Assembly (NCBI RefSeq): GCF_003337715.1
Contig: NZ_QPIX01000002.1
Span: forward strand, 186,001-250,000
Direction of reading: 5' to 3'
DNA from: Ciceribacter lividus
Lineage (GTDB): Bacteria; Pseudomonadota; Alphaproteobacteria; Rhizobiales; Rhizobiaceae
Length of the DNA: 64,000 nt
Position 1 is the first letter of the stretch. Every line of letters starts with the position of its first letter. The notes under the pieces were generated by a model, which did not search any database, had not been told where the DNA came from, and saw nothing but the letters and a program-made list of their open reading frames with translations. Made by a program: the position numbers and the translations under genes. Below are positions 26,346 through 35,879 of the stretch, one piece after another.

Positions 26346-28175
26346 CTACAGTCCATAATACCATGGCGCAAGAATGGAAAACGTCAACCATATGATGACG
26401 ACGAGCGGTGCGCCCGCCTTCACGAAATCGGCGAAGCGGTAGTGGCCAGGTCCCATCACGAGCAGGTTGGTCTGGTAGCCGACGGGGGTCGCGAAGGAAC
26501 AGTTGGCGGCAAAGATCACCGCGGCGGCAAAGGCGCCGGGCGGCGCGCCGACACGATGGGCGACGTCGAGCGCGATCGGCATGAAGAGCGCGGCGACGGC
26601 GTTGTTCGAGAGGATGTTGGTCAGCACCGCCATCAGCAGGAAGAGCACGGAAAGCATGACGGCGGTCGGCGCGCCATCCATCAGGGCGATCGTCTCCTGC
26701 GCAATCAGCGAGGCCCCGCCGGTATGCTCCAGCGCCGTCGCGAGCGCGATCGCAGTGCCGATCATCAGGTAGATCTGCTTGTCGAAGGCGCGGCTTGCCT
26801 GATTGAGCGTCAGGCAGCCAAGCGCGATCATCAGGCCGGCGCCGACGATGGCGTTGACCACGATCGGGGAGATGTCGAACGCCGAGAGCAACACGATGCC
26901 GGCGAAGATTGCGGCGGCGATCCTCGCCTTGCGCTTCTGCGGCACGGATTCGGCGGAGTACTCGAGCAGGAGGATGTCGTGGTTGCCCCGCATCGCGGCG
27001 AGGGCGTCCATCGTGCCGCCGATCAGGAGCGTGTCGCCGGCTTCGAGCCGTATTTCGGAAAGGGCGGTGCGCGCCATGCGGCTCTTGCGCTGCACGCCGA
27101 AGACGGCGACGTCGAACTGCGCCTGCAGACCGGAGAGCTGGATCGTGCGGCCTTCGTAGCGCGAGCCCGGCGCGATCACCGCCTCGATGATGTGGTAATG
27201 GGCGCCGGGCGGCACGACGTCGATGTTGCTGCTGTAGCCGTCCTCGCCCTCCAGCCCTGTCGTTCCCTTCTCGCCCTTGGCGATTGCATCCATGAAAGCC
27301 TTGCGCGTCCCCGTCACGATCAGAATGTCGCCCGGCATCAGGGTGATGTTCTCGAAGGGCGGGCGGATCGGAACGTCGCGGCGCAGGAGCAGGCGTGGCG
27401 TCAGATCACGAATTTCCGGAAAGAACCCGGCCTTGGCAGTCATGCCGATATAGCGGTGGCCCGCGGTCAGGAGGATCTCGCCGACGAACTGCGTGCCGGT
27501 GACCTGGTTCTCGCGTGACGCTGCCGATATGCGGTCCTTGAGAAGGCGCGGCATGAGGATGAGCACGTAGACGCTGCCGACGGCGGCGAGCAGTGCGCCC
27601 ATGCCGGTCAGGTCGAAGAAGCCGATCTGGAGGCCCTGCTGCGCCGCGAGCCCGGCCGCGATCATGTTGGTCGAGGAGCCGATGATGGTGGTCATGCCGC
27701 CCAGAATGGTGATGAAGGAGAGCGGCATGAAGATCTTGTAACTCGGCACCCTCTGTTGCGCCGCGACGACCGTCAGAATCGGAATGAAGATCACCACAAC
27801 CGGCGTATTGTTGAGAAAGGCACTGGTGGTGCCGGTCACGCCGAGAATGATGGCGATGGTGAGCCATGGCCGGTTGGCGCCGAGATTGCCGAGAACACGG
27901 GCAGGGCGCTCCAGCGCATCAGTGGCGAAGAGGCCCTGGCCGACGATCAGCAGCGCGATGACGGTCGCAAGCGCCGGATTGCCGAAGCCCGCGAGCAGCG
28001 CGTCCGGCCCGAGCACACTGCCGTCCGGGGCGCGCATCGGAAAGGCGCCGAAGATCGCGAGAAGCGTGGCGAGCGAACCGAGCGAAACCGCCTCCACCGA
28101 ATAGCGGTCGCTTGCGAAGGCGATGATCGTGGCAAGGATGACGACGAAAGTGGCGACGAGATGGAAGTCCGGCAT
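26346..28175 (-). CDS. SLC13 (DASS/CitT-like) anion transporter with two RCK_C domains
   Basis: A 609-residue inner-membrane transporter. Two blocks of membrane helices (about residues 1-195 and 395-609) carry the paired SNT-like motifs of the SLC13 family: LNNTPVV and GSSTNM in the first, SNNAVAAL and GYQTNLLV in the second. The middle soluble part (about 200-390) holds two RCK_C/TrkA-C-like domains (LMPGDILIVTGT and LEAGDTLLIGGT). This architecture occurs in sulfate, phosphate and dicarboxylate carriers; the substrate is not readable. Confidence 0.9.
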   Translation of the reverse strand: MPDFHLVATFVVILATIIAFASDRYSVEAVSLGSLATLLAIFGAFPMRAPDGSVLGPDALLAGFGNPALATVIALLIVGQGLFATDALERPARVLGNLGANRPWLTIAIILGVTGTTSAFLNNTPVVVIFIPILTVVAAQQRVPSYKIFMPLSFITILGGMTTIIGSSTNMIAAGLAAQQGLQIGFFDLTGMGALLAAVGSVYVLILMPRLLKDRISAASRENQVTGTQFVGEILLTAGHRYIGMTAKAGFFPEIRDLTPRLLLRRDVPIRPPFENITLMPGDILIVTGTRKAFMDAIAKGEKGTTGLEGEDGYSSNIDVVPPGAHYHIIEAVIAPGSRYEGRTIQLSGLQAQFDVAVFGVQRKSRMARTALSEIRLEAGDTLLIGGTMDALAAMRGNHDILLLEYSAESVPQKRKARIAAAIFAGIVLLSAFDISPIVVNAIVGAGLMIALGCLTLNQASRAFDKQIYLMIGTAIALATALEHTGGASLIAQETIALMDGAPTAVMLSVLFLLMAVLTNILSNNAVAALFMPIALDVAHRVGAPPGAFAAAVIFAANCSFATPVGYQTNLLVMGPGHYRFADFVKAGAPLVVIIWLTFSILAPWYYGL

Positions 28176-28355
28176 TCATTGGTTCCGCTGCAGGGGCCGG
28201 CCGATCGGGCTGTCCGGGCACGGCCCTTTATGTCGATCCAAGGGCGAGCGGAACAGTCCTAGCGTTTCAAATGTCGCGAGGTCCAGGAAATATTCTTGCG
28301 CGATGGAGAGCCGAGGCAGGTGTCCTGTGCGCCTGCCACGACATCGCGGCCTTCG

Positions 28356-28814
28356 TCAGGCCGTGCGGATGGTGGCGGTGCCGACGAGGAAATCGTGGAC
28401 CAGACGCGAGCGTTCGGTGAAGAGGCCGGCAAGGAGAATCAGCGGCGTCAGCACCGAGTTCAGGATCCAGAAGAGCGCGAGATGCGCGATCGCGGTGACG
28501 AAGTCGATCTTGCGACCGTCGACCCTCACCATGGCAACTCCCATGGCGCGCATGCCGGGGGTGGCCTGGAACGGGCCCGCCAGCGATATGCCGAAATAGA
28601 GGCCGGCGACGATGAAAAACAGGATCGGATAGAGCATAAAGCCGAGGCCGAGCGTCAGGATGCCGACGAAAAAGACGAGCACGGCCGCCGGGATCCACAG
28701 GAGTGCGATGATCAGGTAGTCGATGATGAAGGCGAAGACGCGCCGCGACAGAACCCCGCTATAGGCCCGCCAGTCGTCCGGGGCCGCGTAGAGCGGATTT
28801 GGATTGTAGGTCAT
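28356..28814 (-). CDS. RDD-family membrane protein
   Basis: A 152-residue protein with three to four hydrophobic segments and an RDD-like arrangement: RVFAFIIDYLIIALLW contains the Arg and the Asp of the first helix and RAMGVAMVRVDGRK matches the conserved loop. ATG 28814 (MTYNPNPLYAAPDDW) is preceded by AAAGGAG. The role of RDD proteins is mostly unknown; some transport ions. It lies 79 bases after hemB on the same strand and is a likely operon member. Confidence 0.9.
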   Translation of the reverse strand: MTYNPNPLYAAPDDWRAYSGVLSRRVFAFIIDYLIIALLWIPAAVLVFFVGILTLGLGFMLYPILFFIVAGLYFGISLAGPFQATPGMRAMGVAMVRVDGRKIDFVTAIAHLALFWILNSVLTPLILLAGLFTERSRLVHDFLVGTATIRTA

Positions 28815-28893
28815 GACATGCGCTCCTTTCGATTGAAGACGCATATGGGGTGTCGGGCGGACGTTGGCAATCCGCCTCGGCGGGGTATCGCCT

Positions 28894-29907
28894 TTATTTC
28901 GCAAGCTTTCTTGCGACGTCCATCGCGAAGTAGGTGAGGATGCCGTCGCAGCCCGCCCGTTTGAAGCAGAGCAGCGTTTCCATCATCGCCTTCTCTTCGT
29001 CGATCCAGCCGTTCATCGCGGCCGCCTTGATCTGCGCGTATTCGCCGGAAACCTGGTAGGCGAAGACCGGCAGGCCGAAGGCTTCCTTCATCCGCCAGCA
29101 GATGTCGAGATAGGGCAGGCCCGGCTTCACCATCAGCATGTCGGCGCCTTCCTCGACGTCGAGGGCCGCATCGCGCATTGCTTCGGTGCCGTTCGCCGGA
29201 TCGATGTAGTAGCTCTTCTTGTCGCCTTTCAGCAGGCCGCCGGTCGAGATCGCCTCGCGGTAGGGGCCGTAGTAGCAGGAGGCGAACTTCGTCGCGTAGG
29301 ACATGATGCCGACCGACTGGTGGCCGGCGGCGTCGAGGCCGCGACGAATCGCGCCGATGCGGCCGTCCATCATGTCGGAGGGGGCGATGATGTCGGAGCC
29401 GGCGTCCGCCTGCAGCACCGCCGCCCGGACGATCTGGTCGACCGTCTCGTCGTTGACGATCTCGCCGTCGCGCAGGATGCCGTCATGGCCGTGGCTGGTG
29501 AACGGGTCGAGCGCCACATCGGTGATGACGCCGATATTCGGCACGGCCTTCTTGATTGCCGCGGTCGTGCGATTGATGAGGTTATTGGCTTCGAGGATCT
29601 GTGATCCCGTCTGGTCGCGCAGCTCCATCTCGACATTCGGAAAGGTCGCGAGCGCCGGGATGCCGAGATCGGCCGCCGCCTTCGCCGCTTCCACGGCCTT
29701 GTCGACGGACATGCGGTTGACGCCCGGCATTGCTGCGATCGGTTCGACGATGCCGGTGCCCGGAATGATGAAGATCGGCCAGATCAGGTCGTCGACGGTC
29801 AGCCGGTTCTCGAGTACCAGCCGCCGCGTCCAGTCGGCCTTGCGGTTGCGTCGCATCCGCCGGTGACCGGTGATCTCGTCGACAAGGTGGGTTTTGTCCT
29901 GCGTCAT
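28894..29907 (-). CDS. hemB: Porphobilinogen synthase (delta-aminolevulinate dehydratase), Mg-type
   Basis: HemB condenses two 5-aminolevulinate molecules to porphobilinogen for heme. The 337-residue protein has both active-site lysine regions, SYATKFASCYYGPYREA and DMLMVKPGLPYLD. In the metal segment DVALDPFTSHGHDG (130-143) the three cysteines of zinc enzymes are replaced by Ala132, Asp134 and Asp142, which marks the magnesium/potassium-type enzyme. ATG 29907 follows GAGGACG; a longer frame to 29934 is less likely. Confidence 0.95.
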   Translation of the reverse strand: MTQDKTHLVDEITGHRRMRRNRKADWTRRLVLENRLTVDDLIWPIFIIPGTGIVEPIAAMPGVNRMSVDKAVEAAKAAADLGIPALATFPNVEMELRDQTGSQILEANNLINRTTAAIKKAVPNIGVITDVALDPFTSHGHDGILRDGEIVNDETVDQIVRAAVLQADAGSDIIAPSDMMDGRIGAIRRGLDAAGHQSVGIMSYATKFASCYYGPYREAISTGGLLKGDKKSYYIDPANGTEAMRDAALDVEEGADMLMVKPGLPYLDICWRMKEAFGLPVFAYQVSGEYAQIKAAAMNGWIDEEKAMMETLLCFKRAGCDGILTYFAMDVARKLAK

Positions 29908-30116
29908 GGCACTCGTCCTCGCTTGGTGGCTCAAACCGCCGGCTGCATAGCACGAGAGCAGAGCCGTGCAAAAGCAAACGTCGTCGCAGCCCCTTCGGAC
30001 GTTGCGGCGCCGGCTGTCGGCACTTCAAACGATGCGCTGTGGGCGAAGACGGGCAGTCCCCGCCTTTTCACTGGAAGTCGCTGGCGGCGGCTTCGGCGTC
30101 CGCCTATGTTTTGCGG

Positions 30117-30554
30117 ATGGAAGCTGATTCGCCGCACGTGCCGAAGCGCAGCCTAACGGAGACCCTGTTCGTGACCTTCCTCCGGTTGGTCGCGGTTTCC
30201 TGCCTGTGGTTCGGCCTACAGTATTGGGCGATGCTCGTCGGCTATTCGTTCGGCGGCAGCGCCCGCTTCGATCTCCTGAACCTGCCGTGGAAAGTCGCCG
30301 CCAGCAGTCTCGCCGTCGTCTTTCCCGTCGCCGCGCTCGGGCTCTGGCTCGCCGTCTCCTGGGGGCCGGTGATCTGGGTCGTCGCGGCCGGCGCCCAGAT
30401 CCTGATGTACGGTGTCTGGAGCAGCGTCTACGGCAGCAACAATCTCGTCGTTCCGATGCACTCGGCAGTGGTCGTCGCCTACCTCGCGTTCCGTGCCGCG
30501 CTCTGGCTGCAACAGCGCCGCAAGGCCCAGGAGATAAGGGTTGATTTACCCTGA
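30117..30554 (+). CDS. DUF6163-like membrane protein
   Basis: A 145-residue protein with four hydrophobic segments (about residues 14-35, 50-70, 75-100, 108-128) and a short cytoplasmic tail QQRRKAQEIRVDLP. I assign it to the rhizobial DUF6163 group from its length, its SxYGSNNLVVPMHSAVVVAYL segment and its place between hemB and the LdtR regulator. ATG 30117 is preferred over the earlier in-frame GTG-type starts. Function unknown. Confidence 0.78.
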   Translation: MEADSPHVPKRSLTETLFVTFLRLVAVSCLWFGLQYWAMLVGYSFGGSARFDLLNLPWKVAASSLAVVFPVAALGLWLAVSWGPVIWVVAAGAQILMYGVWSSVYGSNNLVVPMHSAVVVAYLAFRAALWLQQRRKAQEIRVDLP

Positions 30555-30685
30555 TCGACACTCGTGTTTCGGTAAGCTCCTGTTAAGCCTGCATTTTAAA
30601 TAGAATTTTAGGCGCATTCGATAGTGTCCCTCACAAGGCGGGAAGAAAACCAAAAGCCGCCAGACAAACAGTGAGGCAGATCGAC

Positions 30686-31195
30686 ATGAACACGAAACTG
30701 AAGCCGCAGCCGGCAACACATGACCCGCATGACGATGCAATCCGCTCGCTCTATCTGGAATCGCTCCACTTGGTCGAGCGGCTGCATCGCCGCCTTCTGG
30801 ACGTCATCAAGGACGAGTTCGACCGTCAGGGTCGCAGCGACGTCAATGCCGTCCAGGCGCTCCTTCTCTTCAACATCGGCAATTCGGAGCTGACCGCCGG
30901 CGAGCTGCGCTCGCGGGGCTACTATCTCGGCTCGAACGTGTCGTACAACGTCAAGAAGCTGGTCGACCTCGGCTTCATCAATCACCAGCGCTCGCGCATC
31001 GACCGCCGTTCGGTCCGCATCAGCCTGACCGATAAGGGCCAGGAAGTCGCCGAGACCGTCGCCCGTCTTTACGAGCGCCACATCGGCTCGATCCAGAAGG
31101 TCGGCGGCATCGGTTCGGACGAGTTCACCCAGATGAACAAGCTCCTGCAGCGCCTCGACCGCTTCTGGAACGACCAGATCCTCTACCGCCTCTGA
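30686..31195 (+). CDS. ldtR: MarR-family regulator LdtR
   Basis: A 169-residue winged-helix MarR protein. The recognition region LTAGELRSRGYYLGSNVSYN followed by the wing HQRSRIDRRSVRISLT is highly characteristic of LdtR, studied in Candidatus Liberibacter asiaticus and relatives, where it activates the L,D-transpeptidase gene ldtP and affects osmotic tolerance. The L,D-transpeptidase gene follows 314 bases downstream here. Start at ATG 30686 with GTGAGGC upstream. Confidence 0.88.
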   Translation: MNTKLKPQPATHDPHDDAIRSLYLESLHLVERLHRRLLDVIKDEFDRQGRSDVNAVQALLLFNIGNSELTAGELRSRGYYLGSNVSYNVKKLVDLGFINHQRSRIDRRSVRISLTDKGQEVAETVARLYERHIGSIQKVGGIGSDEFTQMNKLLQRLDRFWNDQILYRL

Positions 31196-31509
31196 TCCAC
31201 AAGGGGCACTGCGAGGTACTGCATTTTCCTCCAGTCATGCAGTCGCACGACGAGGCGCCTGGCGGCAGCAATCTGCCCGCCACGGCGCCTGCGTGCGTTC
31301 GATGGCGCAAGGCGACACGGATTCGTGAGTGGCGGCCGGTGACACGAATTGGCCATATTGATATGGGAGCGCCGGGGAGGAAGAAGCGCCGCGTGGCCCT
31401 CCTGTTCGGATGGCCGATTTCCGGGATGCCGGCCATGCGCATGCGCGTTTGTTAACCATGCCTGTGTATAGCCTGGCTGTCTGTCCTTTTGGGAAAAATG
31501 GTAGGGAAT
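31196..31509 (+). promoter_or_regulatory. ldtR-ldtP intergenic region with candidate operators
   Basis: A gene-free 314-base stretch. It contains ATTCGTG (31321-31327) facing CACGAAT (31343-31349) and, four bases on, the perfect palindrome CCATAT-TG-ATATGG (31353-31366). Nearer the gene is TTAACCAT (31452-31459), identical to the half-site of the cell-cycle regulator CtrA, followed by a -10-like TATAGC (31467-31472). One of the symmetric elements may be the LdtR site; no clear -35 was found. Confidence 0.4.
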
Positions 31510-32847
31510 ATGTCGAATAAGTCTGCAGAACTTGCCATGTCGCGTCGTGCTCTGCTGCGAGGTGCCGCTGTCGCCGGTGTCGCCGCACTCGCCGGGCAGG
31601 CGGCCGCGCAGACTGCGATCGACGACGTCATCAACGCGCCGCGCCGGGGTAACTGGGACGACCAGTTCGATGCGCAGGTTTCGCGCGCAAACGCCAACGT
31701 CGTGTCGAACACGCCGATCCTCAGCCCCAGCAACGTCATGCATGTGCAGCAGGCGATCGCCAACTATCAGGCAATCGTCGCCAATGGCGGCTGGCCGCAG
31801 GTCAATCCGGGCGTCAAGCTGCAGCTCGGAGCCATCGATCCGTCGGTGCAGGTGCTGCGTCAGCGCCTGATGATCTCCGGAGACCTGCCGCGCTCGGCCG
31901 GGCTTTCCAACTCGTTCGACACCTATGTCGACGGTGCGGTTAAGCGCTTCCAGGCCCGTCACGGCCTTCCGGACGACGGCGTGCTCGGCGAATTCACGCT
32001 GAAGGCGCTCAACGTTCCGGCCGATACCCGCCTGATGCAGCTCAACGTCAACCTGCAGCGCCTGCAGGACGTCGTCAGCAAGCAGCTCGAAGCGCGTTAC
32101 ATCATGGTCAACATTCCGGCCGCCTATGTCGAGGCCGTCGAGAATGACCGCGTCGCGCTGCGCAACACCGCGATCGTCGGCCGCATCAGCCGTCCGTCGC
32201 CGCTGGTGAGCTCCAAGGTTTCCGACATCATCCTCAACCCGTACTGGACTGCGCCGCGCTCGATCGTCGAGAAGGACATCGTGCCGCTGATGCAGAAGGA
32301 TCCCACCTATCTGGCGCGCAACAGCATCCGCCTGATCGATGGCAACGGCAACGAGGTGGCGCCGGAAACGGTCGACTGGTTCGCGCCCAAGGCACCGAAC
32401 CTGATGTTCCGCCAGGACCCGGGCAAGATCAACGCCATGTCCGCAACGAAGATCAACTTCCCGAGCCCGGAAGCGGTCTATATGCACGATACCCCGACCC
32501 AGGGCCTGTTCAACAAGCTGATGCGCTTCGAGTCTTCCGGCTGCGTGCGCGTGCAGAACGTCCGCGACTTGATCGTCTGGGTGCTGAAGTACACGCCAGG
32601 CTGGAGCCGCCAGCAGATCGAGCAGGTCATCGCATCGCGCGTCAACACCCCGATCCCGGTGAGCGACGAAGTCGGCGTCCACTGGGTCTATCTGACCGCA
32701 TGGTCGGCGAAGGACAATGTCGTCCAGTTCCGCGACGACATCTACCAGCTCGACGGCAACGTCCAGCTCGCGCTCGAAACCAATATCGGCGTCGAACAGG
32801 TCGCCGGCTCGATCTCCGTCGACGACGACCTCGTGCCGCAGCAGTAA
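31510..32847 (+). CDS. ldtP: L,D-transpeptidase (YkuD family), LdtR target
   Basis: A 445-residue periplasmic enzyme that makes or edits 3-3 peptidoglycan cross-links. It has a twin-arginine-like signal (SRRALLRGAAVAGVAALAGQ), a peptidoglycan-binding domain (about residues 105-165, DTYVDGAVKRFQARHGLPDDG) and a YkuD catalytic domain ending in ESSGCVRV with catalytic Cys345 and an upstream MHDTP. ATG 31510 is my choice; TTG 31489, ATG 31498 and ATG 31537 are alternatives. A terminator follows. Confidence 0.88.
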   Translation: MSNKSAELAMSRRALLRGAAVAGVAALAGQAAAQTAIDDVINAPRRGNWDDQFDAQVSRANANVVSNTPILSPSNVMHVQQAIANYQAIVANGGWPQVNPGVKLQLGAIDPSVQVLRQRLMISGDLPRSAGLSNSFDTYVDGAVKRFQARHGLPDDGVLGEFTLKALNVPADTRLMQLNVNLQRLQDVVSKQLEARYIMVNIPAAYVEAVENDRVALRNTAIVGRISRPSPLVSSKVSDIILNPYWTAPRSIVEKDIVPLMQKDPTYLARNSIRLIDGNGNEVAPETVDWFAPKAPNLMFRQDPGKINAMSATKINFPSPEAVYMHDTPTQGLFNKLMRFESSGCVRVQNVRDLIVWVLKYTPGWSRQQIEQVIASRVNTPIPVSDEVGVHWVYLTAWSAKDNVVQFRDDIYQLDGNVQLALETNIGVEQVAGSISVDDDLVPQQ

Positions 32848-32869
32848 GGGCGTTTGCCGCTCTCCTTCA

Positions 32870-32900
32870 AAGCCGCGCCTCTTTCGAGCGCGGCTTTTTT
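32870..32900 (+). terminator. Rho-independent terminator after ldtP
   Basis: AAGCCGCGC (32870-32878) pairs with GCGCGGCTT (32888-32896) across a nine-base loop and is followed by TTTT. Confidence 0.9.
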
Positions 32901-33014
32901 CGTCGATACGGGGCGTTACCGCTCTTTGATGCTCAAATGTCGTAACCCGTATTGCTCTTGATCCTGCAGGAGGCTAAGACCCCTTGGCATCAACCCGTTC
33001 AGGAGCTTTCTATT

Positions 33015-34304
33015 ATGTCGAACACCGATGCCTTCTTCTCCCGTCCGCTTGCCGAGGTCGATCCCGAAATCTTCGGCGCGATCGAGAAGGAACTGGGTCG
33101 CCAGCGCCATGAGATCGAGCTGATCGCCTCCGAGAACATCGTCTCTCGGGCCGTGCTCGAGGCGCAGGGTTCGATCATGACCAACAAGTATGCCGAGGGC
33201 TATCCGGGCAAGCGCTATTACGGCGGCTGTCAGTATGTCGACATCGCCGAGGAACTGGCGATCGAGCGCGCCAAGAAGCTCTTCGGCGTCAACTTCGCCA
33301 ACGTTCAGCCGAACTCCGGTTCACAGATGAACCAGGCGGTGTTCCTGGCGCTGCTGCAGCCGGGCGATACCTTCATGGGCCTCGACCTCAATTCCGGGGG
33401 ACACCTGACCCACGGCTCGCCGGTCAACATGTCCGGCAAGTGGTTCAACGTCGTTTCCTACGGCGTGCGTGAAGGCGACAACCTGCTCGACATGGATGAC
33501 GTTGCCGAGAAGGCGCGCAAGCACAAGCCGAAGCTGATCATCGCCGGCGGCACCGCCTATTCCCGTATCTGGGACTGGAAGCGTTTCCGCGAGATCGCCG
33601 ACGAAGTCGGCGCCTGGCTGATGGTCGACATGGCCCACATCGCCGGCCTCGTCGCCGGTGGCCAGCATCCGTCGCCGTTCCCGCACTGCCACGTCGCGAC
33701 CACCACGACGCACAAGTCGCTGCGCGGTCCTCGCGGCGGCATGGTGCTCACCAATGACGAGGATATCGCCAAGAAGATCAACTCCGCCGTCTTCCCCGGC
33801 CTGCAGGGCGGACCGCTGATGCACGTCATCGCCGCCAAGGCAGTCGCCCTCGGTGAAGCACTGAAGCCGGAGTTCAAGGACTATGCCGCGCAGATCGTCA
33901 AGAACGCCAAGGCGCTTGCCGATACGCTGACCGCCGGCGGCGTCGACATCGTCTCGGGCGGTACCGACAACCACCTGATGCTCGTCGACCTCAGGAAGAA
34001 GAACGCCACCGGCAAGCGCGCCGAAGCGGCGCTCGGCCGCGCCTACGTCACCTGCAACAAGAACGGCATCCCCTTCGATCCGGAAAAGCCCTTCGTCACC
34101 TCGGGCGTTCGCCTCGGTACGCCGGCCGGCACGACCCGCGGCTTCAAGGAAGCCGAGTTCCGTGAGATCGGCAACATGATCATCGAGGTTCTGGACGGCC
34201 TGAAGGTCGCCAATTCCGACGAGGGCAATGCCGGCGTCGAGGCTTCCGTCCGCGAGAAGGTCGTGGCTCTCACCGGCCGCTTCCCGATGTACCCTTACAT
34301 GTAA
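33015..34304 (+). CDS. glyA: Serine hydroxymethyltransferase
   Basis: GlyA interconverts serine and glycine with tetrahydrofolate and feeds one-carbon metabolism. The 429-residue PLP enzyme has the active-site lysine in [16 protein letters not shown] and an N-terminal [19 protein letters not shown] segment. ATG 33015 has AGGAG nine bases upstream. nrdR starts nine bases after the stop, the start of a glyA-nrdR-ribD-ribE run common in alphaproteobacteria. Confidence 0.97.
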   Translation: MSNTDAFFSRPLAEVDPEIFGAIEKELGRQRHEIELIASENIVSRAVLEAQGSIMTNKYAEGYPGKRYYGGCQYVDIAEELAIERAKKLFGVNFANVQPNSGSQMNQAVFLALLQPGDTFMGLDLNSGGHLTHGSPVNMSGKWFNVVSYGVREGDNLLDMDDVAEKARKHKPKLIIAGGTAYSRIWDWKRFREIADEVGAWLMVDMAHIAGLVAGGQHPSPFPHCHVATTTTHKSLRGPRGGMVLTNDEDIAKKINSAVFPGLQGGPLMHVIAAKAVALGEALKPEFKDYAAQIVKNAKALADTLTAGGVDIVSGGTDNHLMLVDLRKKNATGKRAEAALGRAYVTCNKNGIPFDPEKPFVTSGVRLGTPAGTTRGFKEAEFREIGNMIIEVLDGLKVANSDEGNAGVEASVREKVVALTGRFPMYPYM

Positions 34305-34313
34305 GGAACGCGG

Positions 34314-34790
34314 ATGCGCTGCCCTTTCTGCGGATCGGACGAGACCCAGGTCAAGGACTCGCGGCCGGCGGAGGACAACACGTCCATCCGTCGGCGCCGC
34401 ATCTGCCCGGATTGCGGTGGTCGCTTCACGACCTTCGAGCGGGTGCAACTGCGTGAACTGACGGTGGTCAAGAAGACCGGCCGCAAGGTTCCCTTCGATC
34501 GCGACAAGCTGGTGCGGTCCTTCGAGATCGCGCTGCGCAAGCGGCCGGTCGACCGCGACCGGATCGAAAGGGCGGTCTCCGGCATCGTCCGGCGGCTCGA
34601 AAGCTCCGGCGAGACGGAGATCTCATCGGAAGCGATCGGCCTGCAGGTCCTCGAAGCGCTGAAGAGCCTCGACGACGTCGGCTTCGTCCGCTACGCCTCG
34701 GTCTATCGCGACTTCTCGCATGCCGAGGATTTCGAGCACGTGATCGCCGAAATCAACGCCAAGATCTCCCGTGACCACGGGATGGAGTGA
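34314..34790 (+). CDS. nrdR: Transcriptional repressor NrdR
   Basis: NrdR represses ribonucleotide reductase genes according to ATP/dATP binding. The 158-residue protein has a zinc ribbon with Cys3, Cys6, Cys31 and Cys34 and an ATP-cone domain beginning [26 protein letters not shown] lies before ATG 34314. It sits between glyA and ribD, three bases before the GTG of ribD. Confidence 0.96.
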   Translation: MRCPFCGSDETQVKDSRPAEDNTSIRRRRICPDCGGRFTTFERVQLRELTVVKKTGRKVPFDRDKLVRSFEIALRKRPVDRDRIERAVSGIVRRLESSGETEISSEAIGLQVLEALKSLDDVGFVRYASVYRDFSHAEDFEHVIAEINAKISRDHGME

Positions 34791-34793
34791 ACC

Positions 34794-35879
34794 GTGGACG
34801 CCGCTTCCGACGACCGGTGGTTCATGGAAGCGGCGCTGCGTCTCGCGCTCACGCATCTGGGACGAACCTCCACCAATCCCTCCGTCGGCTGCCTGATCGT
34901 CAAGGATGGCGAAGTCGTCGGCCGCGGCGTGACGGCCGAGGGCGGGCGCCCCCATGCCGAACCGCAGGCGCTGGCCGAGGCCGGAGAGAAGGCGAGCGGC
35001 GCGACCGCCTATGTGACCCTCGAACCCTGTTCGCACTACGGCCGGACCCCGCCCTGCGCCAATGCGATCGTTGCCGCCGGCATCGCCCGCGTGGTGATTT
35101 CGGTCCTCGATCCGGACCCGCGCGTCTCCGGGCGCGGCGTGAAAATCCTCGAGGACGCAGGCATCGAGGTCGTCACCGGCGTTCACGAGGAGGAGGGGCG
35201 CCGGGCGCTCGCCGCCTATCTCACGCGTCAGATCAAGAAACGTCCGCAAGTGATTCTGAAACTTGCCATATCGTCCGACGGAATGATCGGCCGAAAGGGT
35301 GAGGGCCAGATCGCCATCACCGGCCCCGAGTCACGCGAGCAGGTGCATGTCCTGCGGGCCGAGACCGACGCCATCCTCGTCGGCATCGGCACGGCGCTCG
35401 CCGACGACCCGGAACTCACCGTTCGTTTGCCGGGTCTTGAAGCGTATTCACCAGTGCGCGTCGTCCTCGACCGCAATCTCGACCTGCGGCTCACCTCGAA
35501 GCTCGTGCTCTCGGCGCGAAAGGTTCCCGTGATCGCGGTCGCCGGCGAAGGCTCTGCCGAAAGCCTGCAAGCCCGCCGCGCAGCGCTGGAGGCCGAAGGC
35601 GTCGAGGTGGTGGAGGCGAACGATCTCGAAAGCCTGCTCTTCGGGCTGGTCTCGCGGGGCATCTCTTCCGTCCTCGTCGAGGGCGGCGCAAAGACCGCGA
35701 GGGCTTTCATAGAGGCGGGGCTGGTCGATCGCATCCTGTTGTTCCACGGACCGAGAGCGATCGGTCCTGGCGGTATTGCCGCACCGGTCGACACCGACCA
35801 TATACCGGAAGGTTTCAAGCACGTGCGTTCGGCCGTTTTCGGCGCCGACCGCTTCGACGACTACGAGAGAGGGATCTGA
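34794..35879 (+). CDS. ribD: Bifunctional riboflavin deaminase/reductase RibD
   Basis: RibD deaminates and then reduces the pyrimidine intermediate of riboflavin synthesis. The 361-residue protein starts at GTG 34794. The deaminase domain has zinc ligands His54 (HAEPQAL), Cys79 (EPCSHYG) and Cys88 (PPCANAI) with catalytic Glu56; the reductase domain follows from about residue 150 (RPQVILKLAISSDGMI). Its stop overlaps the ribE start (TGATG). Confidence 0.96.
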   Translation: MDAASDDRWFMEAALRLALTHLGRTSTNPSVGCLIVKDGEVVGRGVTAEGGRPHAEPQALAEAGEKASGATAYVTLEPCSHYGRTPPCANAIVAAGIARVVISVLDPDPRVSGRGVKILEDAGIEVVTGVHEEEGRRALAAYLTRQIKKRPQVILKLAISSDGMIGRKGEGQIAITGPESREQVHVLRAETDAILVGIGTALADDPELTVRLPGLEAYSPVRVVLDRNLDLRLTSKLVLSARKVPVIAVAGEGSAESLQARRAALEAEGVEVVEANDLESLLFGLVSRGISSVLVEGGAKTARAFIEAGLVDRILLFHGPRAIGPGGIAAPVDTDHIPEGFKHVRSAVFGADRFDDYERGI

